DNA from: Imbroritus primus
GTDB lineage: Bacteria > Pseudomonadota > Gammaproteobacteria > Burkholderiales > Burkholderiaceae
Direction of reading: 5' to 3'
NCBI RefSeq assembly: GCF_964332355.1
Contig: NZ_OZ201293.1
Span: 3,038,001-3,102,000, forward strand
Length of the DNA stretch: 64,000 nt
This document shows, piece by piece, positions 1 to 9,417 of this stretch. Made by a program: the position numbers and the translations under genes. The notes beneath the pieces are model-generated. The model searched no databases, was not told where the DNA came from, and was given only the letters and a program-made list of their open reading frames with translations. Numbering within the stretch: position 1 is the first letter of the stretch; each line of letters opens with the position of its first letter.

Positions 1-222
1 TTCGTAGTTGCTGGGCGCGTCCGAGGCCATCAGCACGCAATCGCCGATGCGCAGTTGCGCATGCGCGATCAGGTCGCGCATCTCGGGCGGAGCTTGATCG
101 GCCATCGGCGTGCCGCTGAACGGCAGCATCATGACGATATCGGTTTTCAGGACCTTGGCGTAGAACGCAAACGCCTCTTTGCAATTGCCGTTGAAATTCA
201 GATACGGGTTCACCTGCATCAT
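1..222 (-). CDS. VOC-fold (PhnB-like) protein, 5' part only
   Basis: The gene runs off the left edge, so only the first 74 or so codons are present. The translation begins MMQVNPYLNFNGNCKEAF and continues with a segment containing LPFSGTPMAD and RIGDCVLMASD. This is the pattern of PhnB-like vicinal-oxygen-chelate proteins, which are small cytosolic glyoxalase-fold proteins whose substrates are usually unknown. A Shine-Dalgarno (reverse complement of gctctcctt, 223-231) lies just upstream. Two consecutive ATG codons are possible starts; the second (219) has the better spacing. No catalytic claim can be made from the fragment. Confidence 0.7.
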   Translation of the reverse strand, partial: MMQVNPYLNFNGNCKEAFAFYAKVLKTDIVMMLPFSGTPMADQAPPEMRDLIAHAQLRIGDCVLMASDAPSNYE

Positions 223-299
223 GCTCTCCTTGAACAAGGGCCGCCAGCATGCATGGCTCTGCCGTGCCGTGTGCCAGCGCACACTGCCGCGACCGGCAG

Positions 300-1598
300 T
301 CAAGTCCCGGTATCGGCCTGCAGCAGAGTCTCCAGGCAATGCTCACGGATTCCGTAGAACGCTTTCACTTCCTCGATCTGTGCCAGCACCGGCGCGGCAT
401 CGTGCGGCCGGGCGCGGCGCACCGCAAGAATCATCTTGTTCTTGCTGGTGTGCTCGAGCGACACGAACTCGAACACCTGGGCATCATACCCCTGCGCTTC
501 CAGCAGCAATACACGCAAACTGTCGGTAATCATCTCGGCTTCCTGCCCGAGATGGACGCCATGCCGCAGCACAGCCTGAATTGGGTGGGGTGACAACAGC
601 TGCGGGCGAATTTCCTTGTGGCAGCACGGCGCGCACATGATGATTTCGGCCCCGGCGCGAATCCCCATATGAATCGCAAAATCGGTCGCCACGTCGCAGG
701 CATGCAGGGCGATCATGACGTCGATCGGCTGCGGCGCGAACTGCCGCACATCCCCCTGGCGGAACGTCAGGCCCGGATGCTCGAGCCGCGCGGCAGCAGC
801 ATTGCACAGGCTGGTCAGCGCCTCGCGCAGCTCGACGCCCATGACCTGGGCGGAACGGCCGAGCCCGGCGCTCAGGTAGTCGTGCACGGCGAATGTAAGG
901 TAGCCCTTGCCCGAGCCGAAGTCCACGACGCGCACCTCGGTCGCATCGCGCAGGCGCGACGCCATCAGCGCCCGGTCGAAGATCTCGATGAACTTGTTGA
1001 TCTGCTTCCACTTGCGCGACATCGCCGGCACCAGCTGATGGTCCGCCGTGGTCACGCCGAGATCGACGAGGAACGGACGGTCGAGCGTCAGCATGCGGTG
1101 CTTGGCGCGGTTGTGCGCGGCATGGGCCGGCGCGCCATCCGCTACCAGTAGCGTACCCTCTTCCTCCGGACCAGCCTGATCGGCAGCAAGCGCCGCCGTT
1201 GCGGTCAGGCGGCCCACGCGCAGTGTGCTCTTGCCCTTCTTGCCATAGGCCAGCTGCAGCTCGGCCGTGCGGGTCTGCAAGTGGAGATTGCGGAACGTGG
1301 CGCCGGCCAGCATCCGCACCGCCGCGATGGCCTCGGCAACCGGCAGATTCTTGGTGATGTCGCGCGTCGTATAGCGGTACACGAACGACAGGTGCGGCGC
1401 GCCACGCAGCATGACTGCCCGCACCAGCACCCGCTCCAGCCCTTCCTCGTCTCCGACATGGCGCCCGAGCACCAGCTTGACGAAGCTGCCGTCGCCCACA
1501 CTGGCCGACAGCCTGGTGAAAAAGCGCGCAGGCGCGTCACCGGTTTCGGCAGGGGCCACGGGGTATGCAGCAGAAGAGGAAGAAGCGAACTGAACCAC
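300..1598 (-). CDS. class I SAM-dependent methyltransferase (Methyltransf_32-like)
   Basis: A protein of about 432 residues. The SAM-binding motif VVDFGSGKGYLTFA sits near residue 223, and a later CAPCCHKE motif near residue 317 is typical of the Methyltransf_32/GSTCD-like family. The first 200 residues form a separate, poorly conserved domain. The substrate is unknown; family members are suspected to act on RNA or small molecules in the cytosol. I chose a GTG start at 1598 because AAAGGA lies five bases upstream; the frame is open for another 25 codons with no good ribosome site. Its upstream neighbour is divergent, so it is probably transcribed alone. Confidence 0.75.
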   Translation of the reverse strand: MVQFASSSSAAYPVAPAETGDAPARFFTRLSASVGDGSFVKLVLGRHVGDEEGLERVLVRAVMLRGAPHLSFVYRYTTRDITKNLPVAEAIAAVRMLAGATFRNLHLQTRTAELQLAYGKKGKSTLRVGRLTATAALAADQAGPEEEGTLLVADGAPAHAAHNRAKHRMLTLDRPFLVDLGVTTADHQLVPAMSRKWKQINKFIEIFDRALMASRLRDATEVRVVDFGSGKGYLTFAVHDYLSAGLGRSAQVMGVELREALTSLCNAAAARLEHPGLTFRQGDVRQFAPQPIDVMIALHACDVATDFAIHMGIRAGAEIIMCAPCCHKEIRPQLLSPHPIQAVLRHGVHLGQEAEMITDSLRVLLLEAQGYDAQVFEFVSLEHTSKNKMILAVRRARPHDAAPVLAQIEEVKAFYGIREHCLETLLQADTGT

Positions 1599-1843
1599 GA
1601 AAATCCTTTGGTCGAACAATGCCACGCGAACATGGCAAGCGCGGGAAAAAGATAGGTGAAGCGGCATCAGCATATCCTGCCCACCGTCCTTCCCGGCAAC
1701 AAATGTGCACGATAAACCTCACGCCATGACATTTTGACGCATGCGGTGCGCCGAGCCGCATGGTACCGCGTCCGCAGCCGGTGCGCGCTGTTCCGACATT
1801 CGGTAAACTGTCAGGCTTTCGTCCATCCGCCGGGCCCGCTCGC

Positions 1844-3013
1844 GTGAAACTCCTGACCCGCCTTTTCGCCCCTGTCGCCTCGCTGGCCGCACGCCGCCAT
1901 GCCGAGATGCTGCGCATCATGCTGGGGGCAATGCTCGGGCTGCTGATCACGGGGTTGACCACGCACTGGATGTTCGGGCCCTCGCATACGCCGCTGCTGC
2001 TGGCGCCGATCGGCGCGTCGGCGGTGCTGCTGTTCGGCCTGCCCGCAAGCCCGCTGGCGCAACCGTGGTCGATCCTTGGCGGCAATCTGTTCGCCGGCCT
2101 GATCGGCGTGTTCGTGCACAGCCTGTGGCCGGCCGATCCGCTGCTGGCCGCACCGGTCGCGCTAATGGCGACGCTGTGCGTGACCACCCTGCTGCGCTGC
2201 GTGCACCCGCCGTCGGGCGCGGTGGCGGTCAGCGTAATTCTCGGCGGTCCGGAGATCCACCAGCTCGGTTACTGGTTCATCGTCAATCCGCTGATGATCA
2301 ACTCGGCGCTGCTGCTGATCACCGCGGTGGTCTACAACAACCTGACCGGCCATCGTTACCCGGCCGCCGCGCGGCCGCAGCATGTGAATGTGCACGACAC
2401 GCGCGACCCGGTACCGACCGATCGCGCCGGCTACCTGCCGGAAGACCTGGAAGCGGCCCTGAATGAGCACGAAGGGATGCTGGCGGTTGGCCCGGAAGAA
2501 CTGGACCAGCTGCTGCGCCGGGTGGAACAGCACGCGCATGAGCGGCGCTTCGGCCGGCTCACCATGCAAGACATCATGTCGGCCGACCTCGTGCTGGTCA
2601 ACCGCGACACCACGCTGACCGAGGCGGTGCAGCTGATGGAACGCCATCGCCTGCAATCGCTGCCGGTCATCGAGGCCGACAGCGGCCGCATGGTCGGCGT
2701 GGTGGACTACACCAGCGCCAGCCATCGCCTGCACCACAGCACCATGATCAAGCTCGGCCGCCTGTCGCTGCGGCATCCGCTGCGCGCCGCCAACACGGTC
2801 GGCCCGCTGGCGCGCGGCCACGACGAGCAGACCGTGCCGCGCACCCTGCCGGTCGAAGCGCTGGTGCCGATGCTGGCCGACGAGGGCCACCATGCGGCCT
2901 ACGTGATCGACGACAAGGCGCGGCTGTGCGGCATCGTCACGCAGTCCGACCTGATCGGCGCGCTGTATCGTGGCCGCCTCGTGGCGCCCGCCGACGAGCC
3001 GCAGGCAGCCTGA
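1844..3013 (+). CDS. HPP family membrane protein with two C-terminal CBS domains
   Basis: About 389 residues. The first 170 are hydrophobic and contain several membrane spans (around MLGAMLGLLITGL and LLLAPIGASAVLLFG) plus the family signature HPPSGA near residue 121. A linker follows, and then a CBS pair from about residue 240 (DIMSADLVLV, SLPVIEAD) to 370 (AYVIDD, GIVTQSDLI). HPP proteins are inner-membrane proteins, some implicated in nitrite transport; CBS pairs usually bind adenine nucleotides. The GTG start at 1844 was chosen because the upstream in-frame stretch carries TAAACT, which looks like a -10 element; a start as early as 1760 is possible but has no ribosome site. Confidence 0.85.
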   Translation: MKLLTRLFAPVASLAARRHAEMLRIMLGAMLGLLITGLTTHWMFGPSHTPLLLAPIGASAVLLFGLPASPLAQPWSILGGNLFAGLIGVFVHSLWPADPLLAAPVALMATLCVTTLLRCVHPPSGAVAVSVILGGPEIHQLGYWFIVNPLMINSALLLITAVVYNNLTGHRYPAAARPQHVNVHDTRDPVPTDRAGYLPEDLEAALNEHEGMLAVGPEELDQLLRRVEQHAHERRFGRLTMQDIMSADLVLVNRDTTLTEAVQLMERHRLQSLPVIEADSGRMVGVVDYTSASHRLHHSTMIKLGRLSLRHPLRAANTVGPLARGHDEQTVPRTLPVEALVPMLADEGHHAAYVIDDKARLCGIVTQSDLIGALYRGRLVAPADEPQAA

Positions 3014-3050
3014 GGCATGCCTCGGGCACGCACGCCCCACGCCGGTCCAT

Positions 3051-3073
3051 AGCGGGCACAGCGCGTGCCCGCT
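3051..3073. terminator. perfect hairpin between convergent genes
   Basis: A 9-bp perfect stem (AGCGGGCAC / GTGCCCGCT) with a 5-base loop lies between the HPP gene and the convergent cupin gene. No T-tract flanks it on either side, so factor-independent termination would be weak. The position suggests a bidirectional terminator. Confidence 0.5.
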
Positions 3074-3082
3074 GGCTGGCAC

Positions 3083-3436
3083 TCAGACCAGCACGTACAC
3101 CTTGCGCACCGTCGTGTGGACATCCCACACGCCTTCGGTGTTCGGCGAGAAGAACAGCGTATCGCCGCCCTGGATGTTCAGCACTTCGCCTTCGTCCGAG
3201 GTGAAGGTGCATTCGCCGGACAGGAAATGCATGAATTCGCCGTGCGGATTGTTGCGGCGAAAACGGCCGGGCGAGCACTCCCACACACCGGTCTGCACAT
3301 CGTCGCGGCCGACGATCGCCTTGGTGAGGCCGCGCAGCGTGCACGGCGGATCGCTGAGGGGAATGTCCACCGTGCCGCGGTCTTCGAGCGCGTCGGAAGG
3401 AATGGCTGCAGCGCCTTTGAGGTTTTCGATTGCCAT
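3083..3436 (-). CDS. cupin-domain protein
   Basis: A 117-residue single-domain cupin. The two cupin motifs are visible: the GRFRRNNPHGEFMHFLSGE segment and the GGDTLFFSPNTEGVWDVH segment. Such proteins bind a metal or a small ligand in a beta barrel. Several relatives are encoded beside amine or amino-acid oxidases, as here, where two FAD oxidoreductases lie directly upstream on the same strand. The ATG at 3436 has GGAG eight bases upstream. A role in the same catabolic pathway is inferred from position only. Confidence 0.75.
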   Translation of the reverse strand: MAIENLKGAAAIPSDALEDRGTVDIPLSDPPCTLRGLTKAIVGRDDVQTGVWECSPGRFRRNNPHGEFMHFLSGECTFTSDEGEVLNIQGGDTLFFSPNTEGVWDVHTTVRKVYVLV

Positions 3437-3523
3437 GGGGAAACTCCGTCTATTGGATGAGGGATTGCGCACCCGCTGCACGCGGATGCGAAGAATGATG
3501 GGTACCGGCCGCCACGCCGCGCG

Positions 3524-4858
3524 TCAGCGCCCGTCCTTCAGGCGGAACCAGACGAAGGCCGCGCGCTGGCCGAGACGCCGGAAGGCCGCCAGCGGCACAC
3601 GCGGCAACGGTCCGGCGATGGCCGGCAGGATCGCGCGGTCAGCGCCGATCTGCCCGGCCAGCAGCCGCCCGGCATGCGGGGCCGCAGCCACGCCGCTGCC
3701 GTTGTAGCCCAGCGCATAGGATACCGTCGGATCGTCCTCGGTACGCGTGATGTGCGGGATCTGGTCCATCGTCAGGGCCACCCAGCCGCCCCAGCAGTAA
3801 TCCGCCGTGATGCCGCGCAGGGCCGGGAACTTGCGGCCGATCATGTCGAGCAGGCGGTCCTGCCGCAGCGTGCCCTCGCTCTCGTGGATCGGCCCGCGGC
3901 TGCCGAGGAGCACGCGGCCATCCGGCAGGCGGCGATAGTAATTCAGCACCGCGCGCGTGTCGGTAATCACATCGGTCGTCAGCAGGCCCGACTCGGCCTG
4001 CTCGGTCGAGGTCATTGGTCGCGTCACCACGATATTGGACAGCACCGGAATCGTCCGGCCGTTGAGGCTGGGGTGCAGGCGCTCGGTCGAGTAGCCATTG
4101 GTGGCGATCACCACCTGCCGGGCGCGCACCGTGCCACCCGGCGTCTGCAGCAGATGCCGGCCGGCTTCGCGCGTCCACTGCATGACCGGCGACTGGCAAT
4201 GCACGCGCGCACCGGCCGCCCGCGCCATGCGCAGCAGGCCATAGTTGAACTTCAGGGGATGCATGGCGAAGGCATCGGCAAAGCGCAGCGCCGCCGGAGC
4301 TTCGCCGCCGCGGAAGTAGCCCTTCCCCAGCGCAGCGGGATCGAGCAGTTCGGTTTCGTAGCCGAACACATTGCGCAGCAGCGCCTGGTCGGCCACCAGG
4401 CCGGCGACCTTGTCGGCGCGGTGGGCCACCTTGAGCCAGCCGTCCGGCTGGCGGTCGCAGGCGATGTGGCCGGTGTCGATCAGGTCGCGCACAGTGTTCA
4501 GCGCGGCATGCGCCTCGGCGAACAGGGCGCGCGCGCCCGGCACGCCCCAGCGCTTGATCCACTGGCCATAGCCGAGCCGGCCGATGGCGGGACGGGCGAA
4601 GCTGCCGTTGCGTCCGCTGCATCCCCAGCCAGGACCATTGGCCTCCAGGACCGTGGCATGGATGCCGTAATCGCGCGCCAGGTAATAGGCACAGCTGAGG
4701 CCGGTATAGCCCGCGCCGATGATCGCGACGTCGACATCCCGGTCGCCCTGCAAGGCACCGTCGTCCGGCGGCGGCTCACCGGCGGTCGCCAGCCAGTACG
4801 TTTCGGGATAAGCCTGCGGGCGTTGCGGCAGTTCGGCGCGCAGCGGATCGTAAACCAT
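3524..4858 (-). CDS. FAD-dependent oxidoreductase (PuuB/DAO family)
   Basis: About 444 residues with the Rossmann FAD motif VAIIGAGYTGLSCAYYL near residue 45 and the DAO-family C-terminal glycine motif YNGSGVAAAPHAGRLLA. The overall style, with CSGRNGSF following the FAD motif, matches gamma-glutamylputrescine oxidase-like enzymes, which oxidise a primary or secondary amine using FAD and oxygen. It sits between a cupin gene and a D-amino-acid dehydrogenase-like gene downstream of a polyamine-type ABC transporter, so it probably oxidises the imported amine. The exact substrate cannot be read from the sequence. The start ATG at 4858 begins MVYDPLRAELP. Confidence 0.85.
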   Translation of the reverse strand: MVYDPLRAELPQRPQAYPETYWLATAGEPPPDDGALQGDRDVDVAIIGAGYTGLSCAYYLARDYGIHATVLEANGPGWGCSGRNGSFARPAIGRLGYGQWIKRWGVPGARALFAEAHAALNTVRDLIDTGHIACDRQPDGWLKVAHRADKVAGLVADQALLRNVFGYETELLDPAALGKGYFRGGEAPAALRFADAFAMHPLKFNYGLLRMARAAGARVHCQSPVMQWTREAGRHLLQTPGGTVRARQVVIATNGYSTERLHPSLNGRTIPVLSNIVVTRPMTSTEQAESGLLTTDVITDTRAVLNYYRRLPDGRVLLGSRGPIHESEGTLRQDRLLDMIGRKFPALRGITADYCWGGWVALTMDQIPHITRTEDDPTVSYALGYNGSGVAAAPHAGRLLAGQIGADRAILPAIAGPLPRVPLAAFRRLGQRAAFVWFRLKDGR

Positions 4859-4937
4859 GGTCTCTCTCGTCTCATCGTGGCGCCGGAGGGCGCGGAATCT
4901 TTTCCGCCAGCCGGGGATGGCCGGCATGGCAGAGGTA

Positions 4938-6197
4938 TCAGAACCGGTCGATACGGAACGGCGTCAGGTCGATGGCCGGACTGCGCCCCAGCACCAGGTC
5001 GGTCAGCGCGGTGGCGGTGCCGGGGGCGCAGGTCAGACCGATATGCTGGTGCCCAAAGCCATAGAACACATTGCGGAAATGCGGCGAACGGCCGATCACC
5101 GGCATGCTGTCCGGAAGCGAGGGACGGTGCCCCATCCATTCGGTATGCGCCTGCGCCTCGATGCGCGGGAACAGGGTACGCAGATGCTTGAGCAGGGTCC
5201 GCGCGCGGCGGTAGTCGGGCGGTGCGCGCAGGCCGGCGAACTCCACCAGTCCGGCGGCGCGCAGGCCGCCGCGCATGGGCGTCGTCAGCATTTTCTGCGC
5301 TGGCGACATCACCGGATAGCGCGGTGCGTCACCCGTATGCCGTTGCAGCGTGACGTGATAACCGCGCTCGGCTTCGAGCGGCACCGGGCTGCCGAGCCGG
5401 CGCGACAGTTCGCCAGACCACACGCCACCGCACACCACGAGATCTGACACCGGCAGCTGGCCGGCTTCGGTCACCAGTGCCACAGGACCCTCCGCGCCCA
5501 CCACCACGTCGCGTACCTCGTGCCGCAGCACGCGGCCGCCGAATTCCACGAAATGCTCGGCCAGCGCCTGTACCAGCGCGAACGGGTCGGGCGAGTAGCC
5601 GCAGTTCTCCATGACCACGCCGAAGCGGAAGTGTTCCGCCACGGCCGGCTCCATCTCGCGCACCGCGCCATCGCGCAAGGTATGAATGCGCGTGCCGTGC
5701 TGCTGGCGGAGATTCCATACGTACTGGTCGGCCTGGTAGGTCGCCTCGTCCGGATACACGCACAGCAACGGCGCGGGCCGCGCCAACGCGGCGGCGCGCG
5801 TCCCGGCGACCTGTGCGAGATGCGCCTCGACGGTGGTGCGTGTCAGCTGTGCGAGCGCCGCGGCGATGCGCTCCACTTCCACGGGCCGGCTGGCGCGCAG
5901 GAACGAGATCATCCACGGCAGCATCTTCGGCACATGCCGCCAGCGCATGGCGAGTGGACCGAGCGGATCGGTCAGCATGCTCGGCACTTTCCAGATAAAG
6001 CCCGGCGTGGACAGCGGCACCATGCCGTAGGTGGCGAGAATGCCGGCGTTGCCGCGTGAGCAGCTTTCGCCAGGCGCGACACGGTCGATGACCGTGACCG
6101 CGCAGCCGGCGCGCTGCAGTTGCAGCGCCGTCGACATGCCGACGATGCCGGCCCCGACGATGGTGACCTGGCGCAGCGGCACAGAGGGAGCGTTCAT
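4938..6197 (-). CDS. D-amino-acid dehydrogenase-like FAD oxidoreductase
   Basis: About 419 residues, with VTIVGAGIVGMSTALQL at residues 11-27 as the FAD-binding motif, SCSRGNAGILATYGMVPLS as the characteristic DadA-type segment, and a C-terminal GFGHQHIGLTCAPGTATAL motif. DadA-family enzymes deaminate D-amino acids or related secondary amines and pass electrons to the respiratory chain at the inner face of the membrane. It is encoded just downstream of the ABC permease on the same strand (gap about 70 bases). Together with the next oxidase it suggests stepwise oxidation of a transported amine or opine-like compound. DadA itself or an opine oxidase are both possible. Confidence 0.82.
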   Translation of the reverse strand: MNAPSVPLRQVTIVGAGIVGMSTALQLQRAGCAVTVIDRVAPGESCSRGNAGILATYGMVPLSTPGFIWKVPSMLTDPLGPLAMRWRHVPKMLPWMISFLRASRPVEVERIAAALAQLTRTTVEAHLAQVAGTRAAALARPAPLLCVYPDEATYQADQYVWNLRQQHGTRIHTLRDGAVREMEPAVAEHFRFGVVMENCGYSPDPFALVQALAEHFVEFGGRVLRHEVRDVVVGAEGPVALVTEAGQLPVSDLVVCGGVWSGELSRRLGSPVPLEAERGYHVTLQRHTGDAPRYPVMSPAQKMLTTPMRGGLRAAGLVEFAGLRAPPDYRRARTLLKHLRTLFPRIEAQAHTEWMGHRPSLPDSMPVIGRSPHFRNVFYGFGHQHIGLTCAPGTATALTDLVLGRSPAIDLTPFRIDRF

Positions 6198-6270
6198 TGC
6201 AAGAATTCGAGGAAAGGAAGGACGGGCCGCTGCCCCGGATACCTGCCGGAACAGCGGCACAACAGATGCA

Positions 6271-8100
6271 TCAGCGGGCGCGTCGCTTGCCGCGTCGCTG
6301 GAAGTACTCCGACAACAGGATCAGGGCCGTCATGAACAGCAGCAGCAACGACGCCACCGCCGCCAGCACCGGGCTGACCTTGAGCAGCGCGTCGTCCCAC
6401 ATCATCTTCGGCAGCGTGGTGACCTCGCCGCCCGTCACGAACAGTGCGATGGTCAGCTCGTCGAAGGAGATGATGAAGGCGAACATGAAGGCCGCGATCA
6501 TGCCGGAGCGGATGATCGGCAGCGTGATGTAGCGCAGCGTCTTGAGCCGGTTGGCGCCAAGCGTCCAGGCTGCCTGGTCGAGCCGCACGTCGTAGTTCTT
6601 CAGCACCGACATGACGGTGATCACCACGTAGGGAATCGTCAGCACCGTGTGCCCGATAACCATCCCCGTGAGCGTACCGACCAGCGAAATCTGCGAGAAC
6701 AGGTAGAACAGCGAGACCGCGATGATGATGTGCGGAATGATGATCGGCGACAGCACGAACGCCAGGACCGCCGACTTGCCCGCGAACTGGTTGCGCGCGA
6801 TAAAGAACGACACCGGCACGCCGATCAGCATGCCGCAGACCGCCGACAGGATGCCGATCAGGAACGAGCGGCCGATGGCGGCCAGCCACTCGTGCGAGGC
6901 GAACACCATGTCGTACCACTTGAGCGTGAAGCCCTTGGGCGGCCAGTTGAGGAACGCTTCCTGGGTGAACGACACCGGCACGACAAAGAATGCCGGCACG
7001 CACAGGAAGACGATCACCAGCAACGCGGTGAACCACAGCACGCCACGGCTCACGGCGCGCGGCGCCTTTTGCTGGCTCGGGCGCGGCAAGATGGCATCAA
7101 GCAGGCGGCCCACGGTGGCGCACGTCACGGCGAGCACGCCGAGGACACGGTTGCCGAGCCAGGCACCAAGGCGGCCGATGATCCCACGCTTGCCTGTATG
7201 GGCGCTGCCCGACAGGGTCGAGAGACCCACCAGCTGATCGTAGAAGAAGAAGATCACCAGCGTCGTCACCAGGAACAGCACGGCGATGGCGCCCGCAAAA
7301 CCCCAGTTCAGCATCTGGTTCACCTGGAAGATGATCAGCTGCACGATCATGGTTTCACCCGCGCCACCCAACAGGGCCGGCGTGATGAAGAAACCGAGCG
7401 AGGTGATGAACACCAGCAGGCCACCTGCCGCCACACCCGGCATCGAGAGCGGGAAGTAGATGCGCCAGAACGCTTCGCCCCGGCGCGCGCCGAGCGTGGA
7501 CGCTGCCTTGACGAGATTGCTGTCGATGTTTTCCATGGTCGGCAGCATGGTCATCACGCACAGCGGCAGCATGCAGTGCACCATGCCGACCATCACGCCG
7601 GTGAAGTTGTAGATCATGCGCAGCGGCATGTCGACGATGCCCAGCGCCATCAACAGGTCGTTGATCGCGCCGTTGCGGCCGAGCAGCACCATCCATGCGA
7701 AGGCGCGCACCAGGAAGCTGGTCCACAGCGGCATCAGCACCCACACGGCCAGCGAGTTGCGTGTCGAACCCTTGACCGTGGCCAGAAGATAGGCCACGGG
7801 ATAGGCGCCGATCAGGGCGAACACCGTGGTCCAGCCGGCGGTCTTGAGCGTGATCAGCAAGACCTTGAGGTAGACGTCGTCGCTGATCAGCCGCAGGTAG
7901 TTCACCAGTGAGGCCGCACCGCTGTCATCGAAGAAGCTCAGGTACAGCAGCGTACTGATCGGGAACGCAAAAAACACGCCCAGGAAGAGGATGGCCGGCA
8001 GCAGCGGCCAGAGCTTGGATACCCGGCTCAGCAGGCTGCGCTGCGGCGCAGTCTGCCCGGCTGGAGCCGCGGCGAGCGGCGCGCTAGCGGGCCCGCTCAT
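6271..8100 (-). CDS. ABC transporter permease, PotB-PotC type fusion
   Basis: A 609-residue inner-membrane protein containing two complete permease domains in one chain. Each has about six spans and its own EAA loop: ASTLGARRGEAFWRIYFPL in the first half and AWTLGANRLKTLRYITLPI in the second. In spermidine/putrescine systems these are usually separate PotB and PotC proteins, so this is a natural fusion. A linker of roughly 60 residues (around LSTLSG to RPSQQKAP) joins the halves. Its start overlaps the stop of the ATPase gene by 4 bases (ATGA), giving translational coupling. The likely substrates are polyamines or similar cationic amines. Confidence 0.9.
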   Translation of the reverse strand: MSGPASAPLAAAPAGQTAPQRSLLSRVSKLWPLLPAILFLGVFFAFPISTLLYLSFFDDSGAASLVNYLRLISDDVYLKVLLITLKTAGWTTVFALIGAYPVAYLLATVKGSTRNSLAVWVLMPLWTSFLVRAFAWMVLLGRNGAINDLLMALGIVDMPLRMIYNFTGVMVGMVHCMLPLCVMTMLPTMENIDSNLVKAASTLGARRGEAFWRIYFPLSMPGVAAGGLLVFITSLGFFITPALLGGAGETMIVQLIIFQVNQMLNWGFAGAIAVLFLVTTLVIFFFYDQLVGLSTLSGSAHTGKRGIIGRLGAWLGNRVLGVLAVTCATVGRLLDAILPRPSQQKAPRAVSRGVLWFTALLVIVFLCVPAFFVVPVSFTQEAFLNWPPKGFTLKWYDMVFASHEWLAAIGRSFLIGILSAVCGMLIGVPVSFFIARNQFAGKSAVLAFVLSPIIIPHIIIAVSLFYLFSQISLVGTLTGMVIGHTVLTIPYVVITVMSVLKNYDVRLDQAAWTLGANRLKTLRYITLPIIRSGMIAAFMFAFIISFDELTIALFVTGGEVTTLPKMMWDDALLKVSPVLAAVASLLLLFMTALILLSEYFQRRGKRRAR

Positions 8101-9197
8101 GCGCGTGCTCCCTGTGCATCGCGGATCGTCACGGTCCGCGCGCGCGACCAGCCGAGGCGCGCGGCCTCGCCCTTGCGCAGGCGCTGGCTGGTGCCGGTCA
8201 GCTGCGTGACTTTCATGGTCGTGCGGTCGGACAGTTCGATGTACGACTTGGTCACGTTGCCGGCAACGATGGTGTCGCGCACCGTACCGCTGACCATGTT
8301 GTCGTCGCGCTCGCCTTCGCCGAGCACGCGCACGCTCTCGGGGCGGACCATGAACGTCACCTGCTCGCCGCCGCGCACCGGCACATCGGCAATCGCTTCG
8401 ATCATCGCGCCATCGGCCATGGCCAGCGTCGCATGGCCATCGGACACCTGCTTCACGGTCGCGGCGACGAGGTTGGATTCGCCCAGGAAATCGGCCGCGA
8501 ACACGGTACGCGGGCGGAAGTACAGTTCATCCGGCGTACCGAGCTGTTCGATGCGGGCATTATTCATCAGGCAGATGCGGTCGGACATGACCATGGCTTC
8601 TTCCTGGTCATGCGTCACATACAGCACGGTAATGCCGAGCTGCTCGTGCAGCGCCTTGATCTCGAGTTGCAGCGCGTCGCGCAGCTTCTTGTCGAGCGCC
8701 CCGAGCGGCTCGTCCATGAGAATAATCGACGGCTCGTAGACAAAGCAGCGCGCCAGCGCGATGCGCTGCTGCTGCCCGCCCGACAGTTCACGCGGCAGGC
8801 GGCCCGCCACGTGGCCGAGCTGCACCGTGTTGAGCACGCGCTCGACGCGCGTACGGATCTCCGACTCGGCCACGCGGCGCATGCGCAGCGGGAAAGCGAT
8901 GTTGTCGAAGATCGTCATGTGCGGAAACAGCGCGTAGTTCTGGAAGACCATGCCGATGTCGCGCTGGAACGGCGGGAGGTAGGTCGCCAGCTTGCCGTCG
9001 ATCCAGATCTCGCCGCTGTCGGGCGAGTTGAGGCCGGCAATGGCCATCAGCAGGGTCGACTTGCCCGATCCCGACGGGCCGAGCAGCGTGAGGAACTCAC
9101 CCTCGCGCATCTCGAGACTGGTGGATTCGAGCGCGACCACGGGACCATAGGTCTTGCGCGTGTCGCGGATCTTGAGTTTGATCGATGGATTCTTCAT
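8097..9197 (-). CDS. ABC transporter ATP-binding protein, PotA-like
   Basis: About 366 residues. The Walker A motif GPSGSGKST, the signature LSGGQQQRIALAR and the Walker B with D-loop IILMDEPLGALDKKLR are all intact, followed by the H-loop in VTHDQEEAM. The last 120 residues form a TOBE-type regulatory domain, as in PotA. It powers the fused permease encoded just downstream with a 4-base overlap. The start ATG at 9197 begins MKNPSIKLKIR. The solute-binding gene upstream is separated by about 220 bases. Confidence 0.92.
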   Translation of the reverse strand: MKNPSIKLKIRDTRKTYGPVVALESTSLEMREGEFLTLLGPSGSGKSTLLMAIAGLNSPDSGEIWIDGKLATYLPPFQRDIGMVFQNYALFPHMTIFDNIAFPLRMRRVAESEIRTRVERVLNTVQLGHVAGRLPRELSGGQQQRIALARCFVYEPSIILMDEPLGALDKKLRDALQLEIKALHEQLGITVLYVTHDQEEAMVMSDRICLMNNARIEQLGTPDELYFRPRTVFAADFLGESNLVAATVKQVSDGHATLAMADGAMIEAIADVPVRGGEQVTFMVRPESVRVLGEGERDDNMVSGTVRDTIVAGNVTKSYIELSDRTTMKVTQLTGTSQRLRKGEAARLGWSRARTVTIRDAQGARA

Positions 9198-9417
9198 ATG
9201 CGTCTCCGAACGCCGGGCGGCAGCCGCCCCTGCCCGGCGCGCGGGCAAGAAATTGCGCTAGCGAAATACCGTGGCGTGGCCACGGCAACCTGATATCAAT
9301 TCCAGGGCAGGATCAGATGCCGCCCGGCGACGCCGGCCCGTCGTGCGCGTGATGCCGCAACATCACATCGCACACGCACGCCACGGCACCGGAACCGGTC
9401 GATCCCGCCCAGTCAGC

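Noticed and set aside
6031..7911. A 626-codon plus-strand frame opposite the fused permease
   Set aside because: The translation is almost entirely Arg, His, Gln, Glu and Asp, the expected mirror of a hydrophobic membrane protein in GC-rich DNA.
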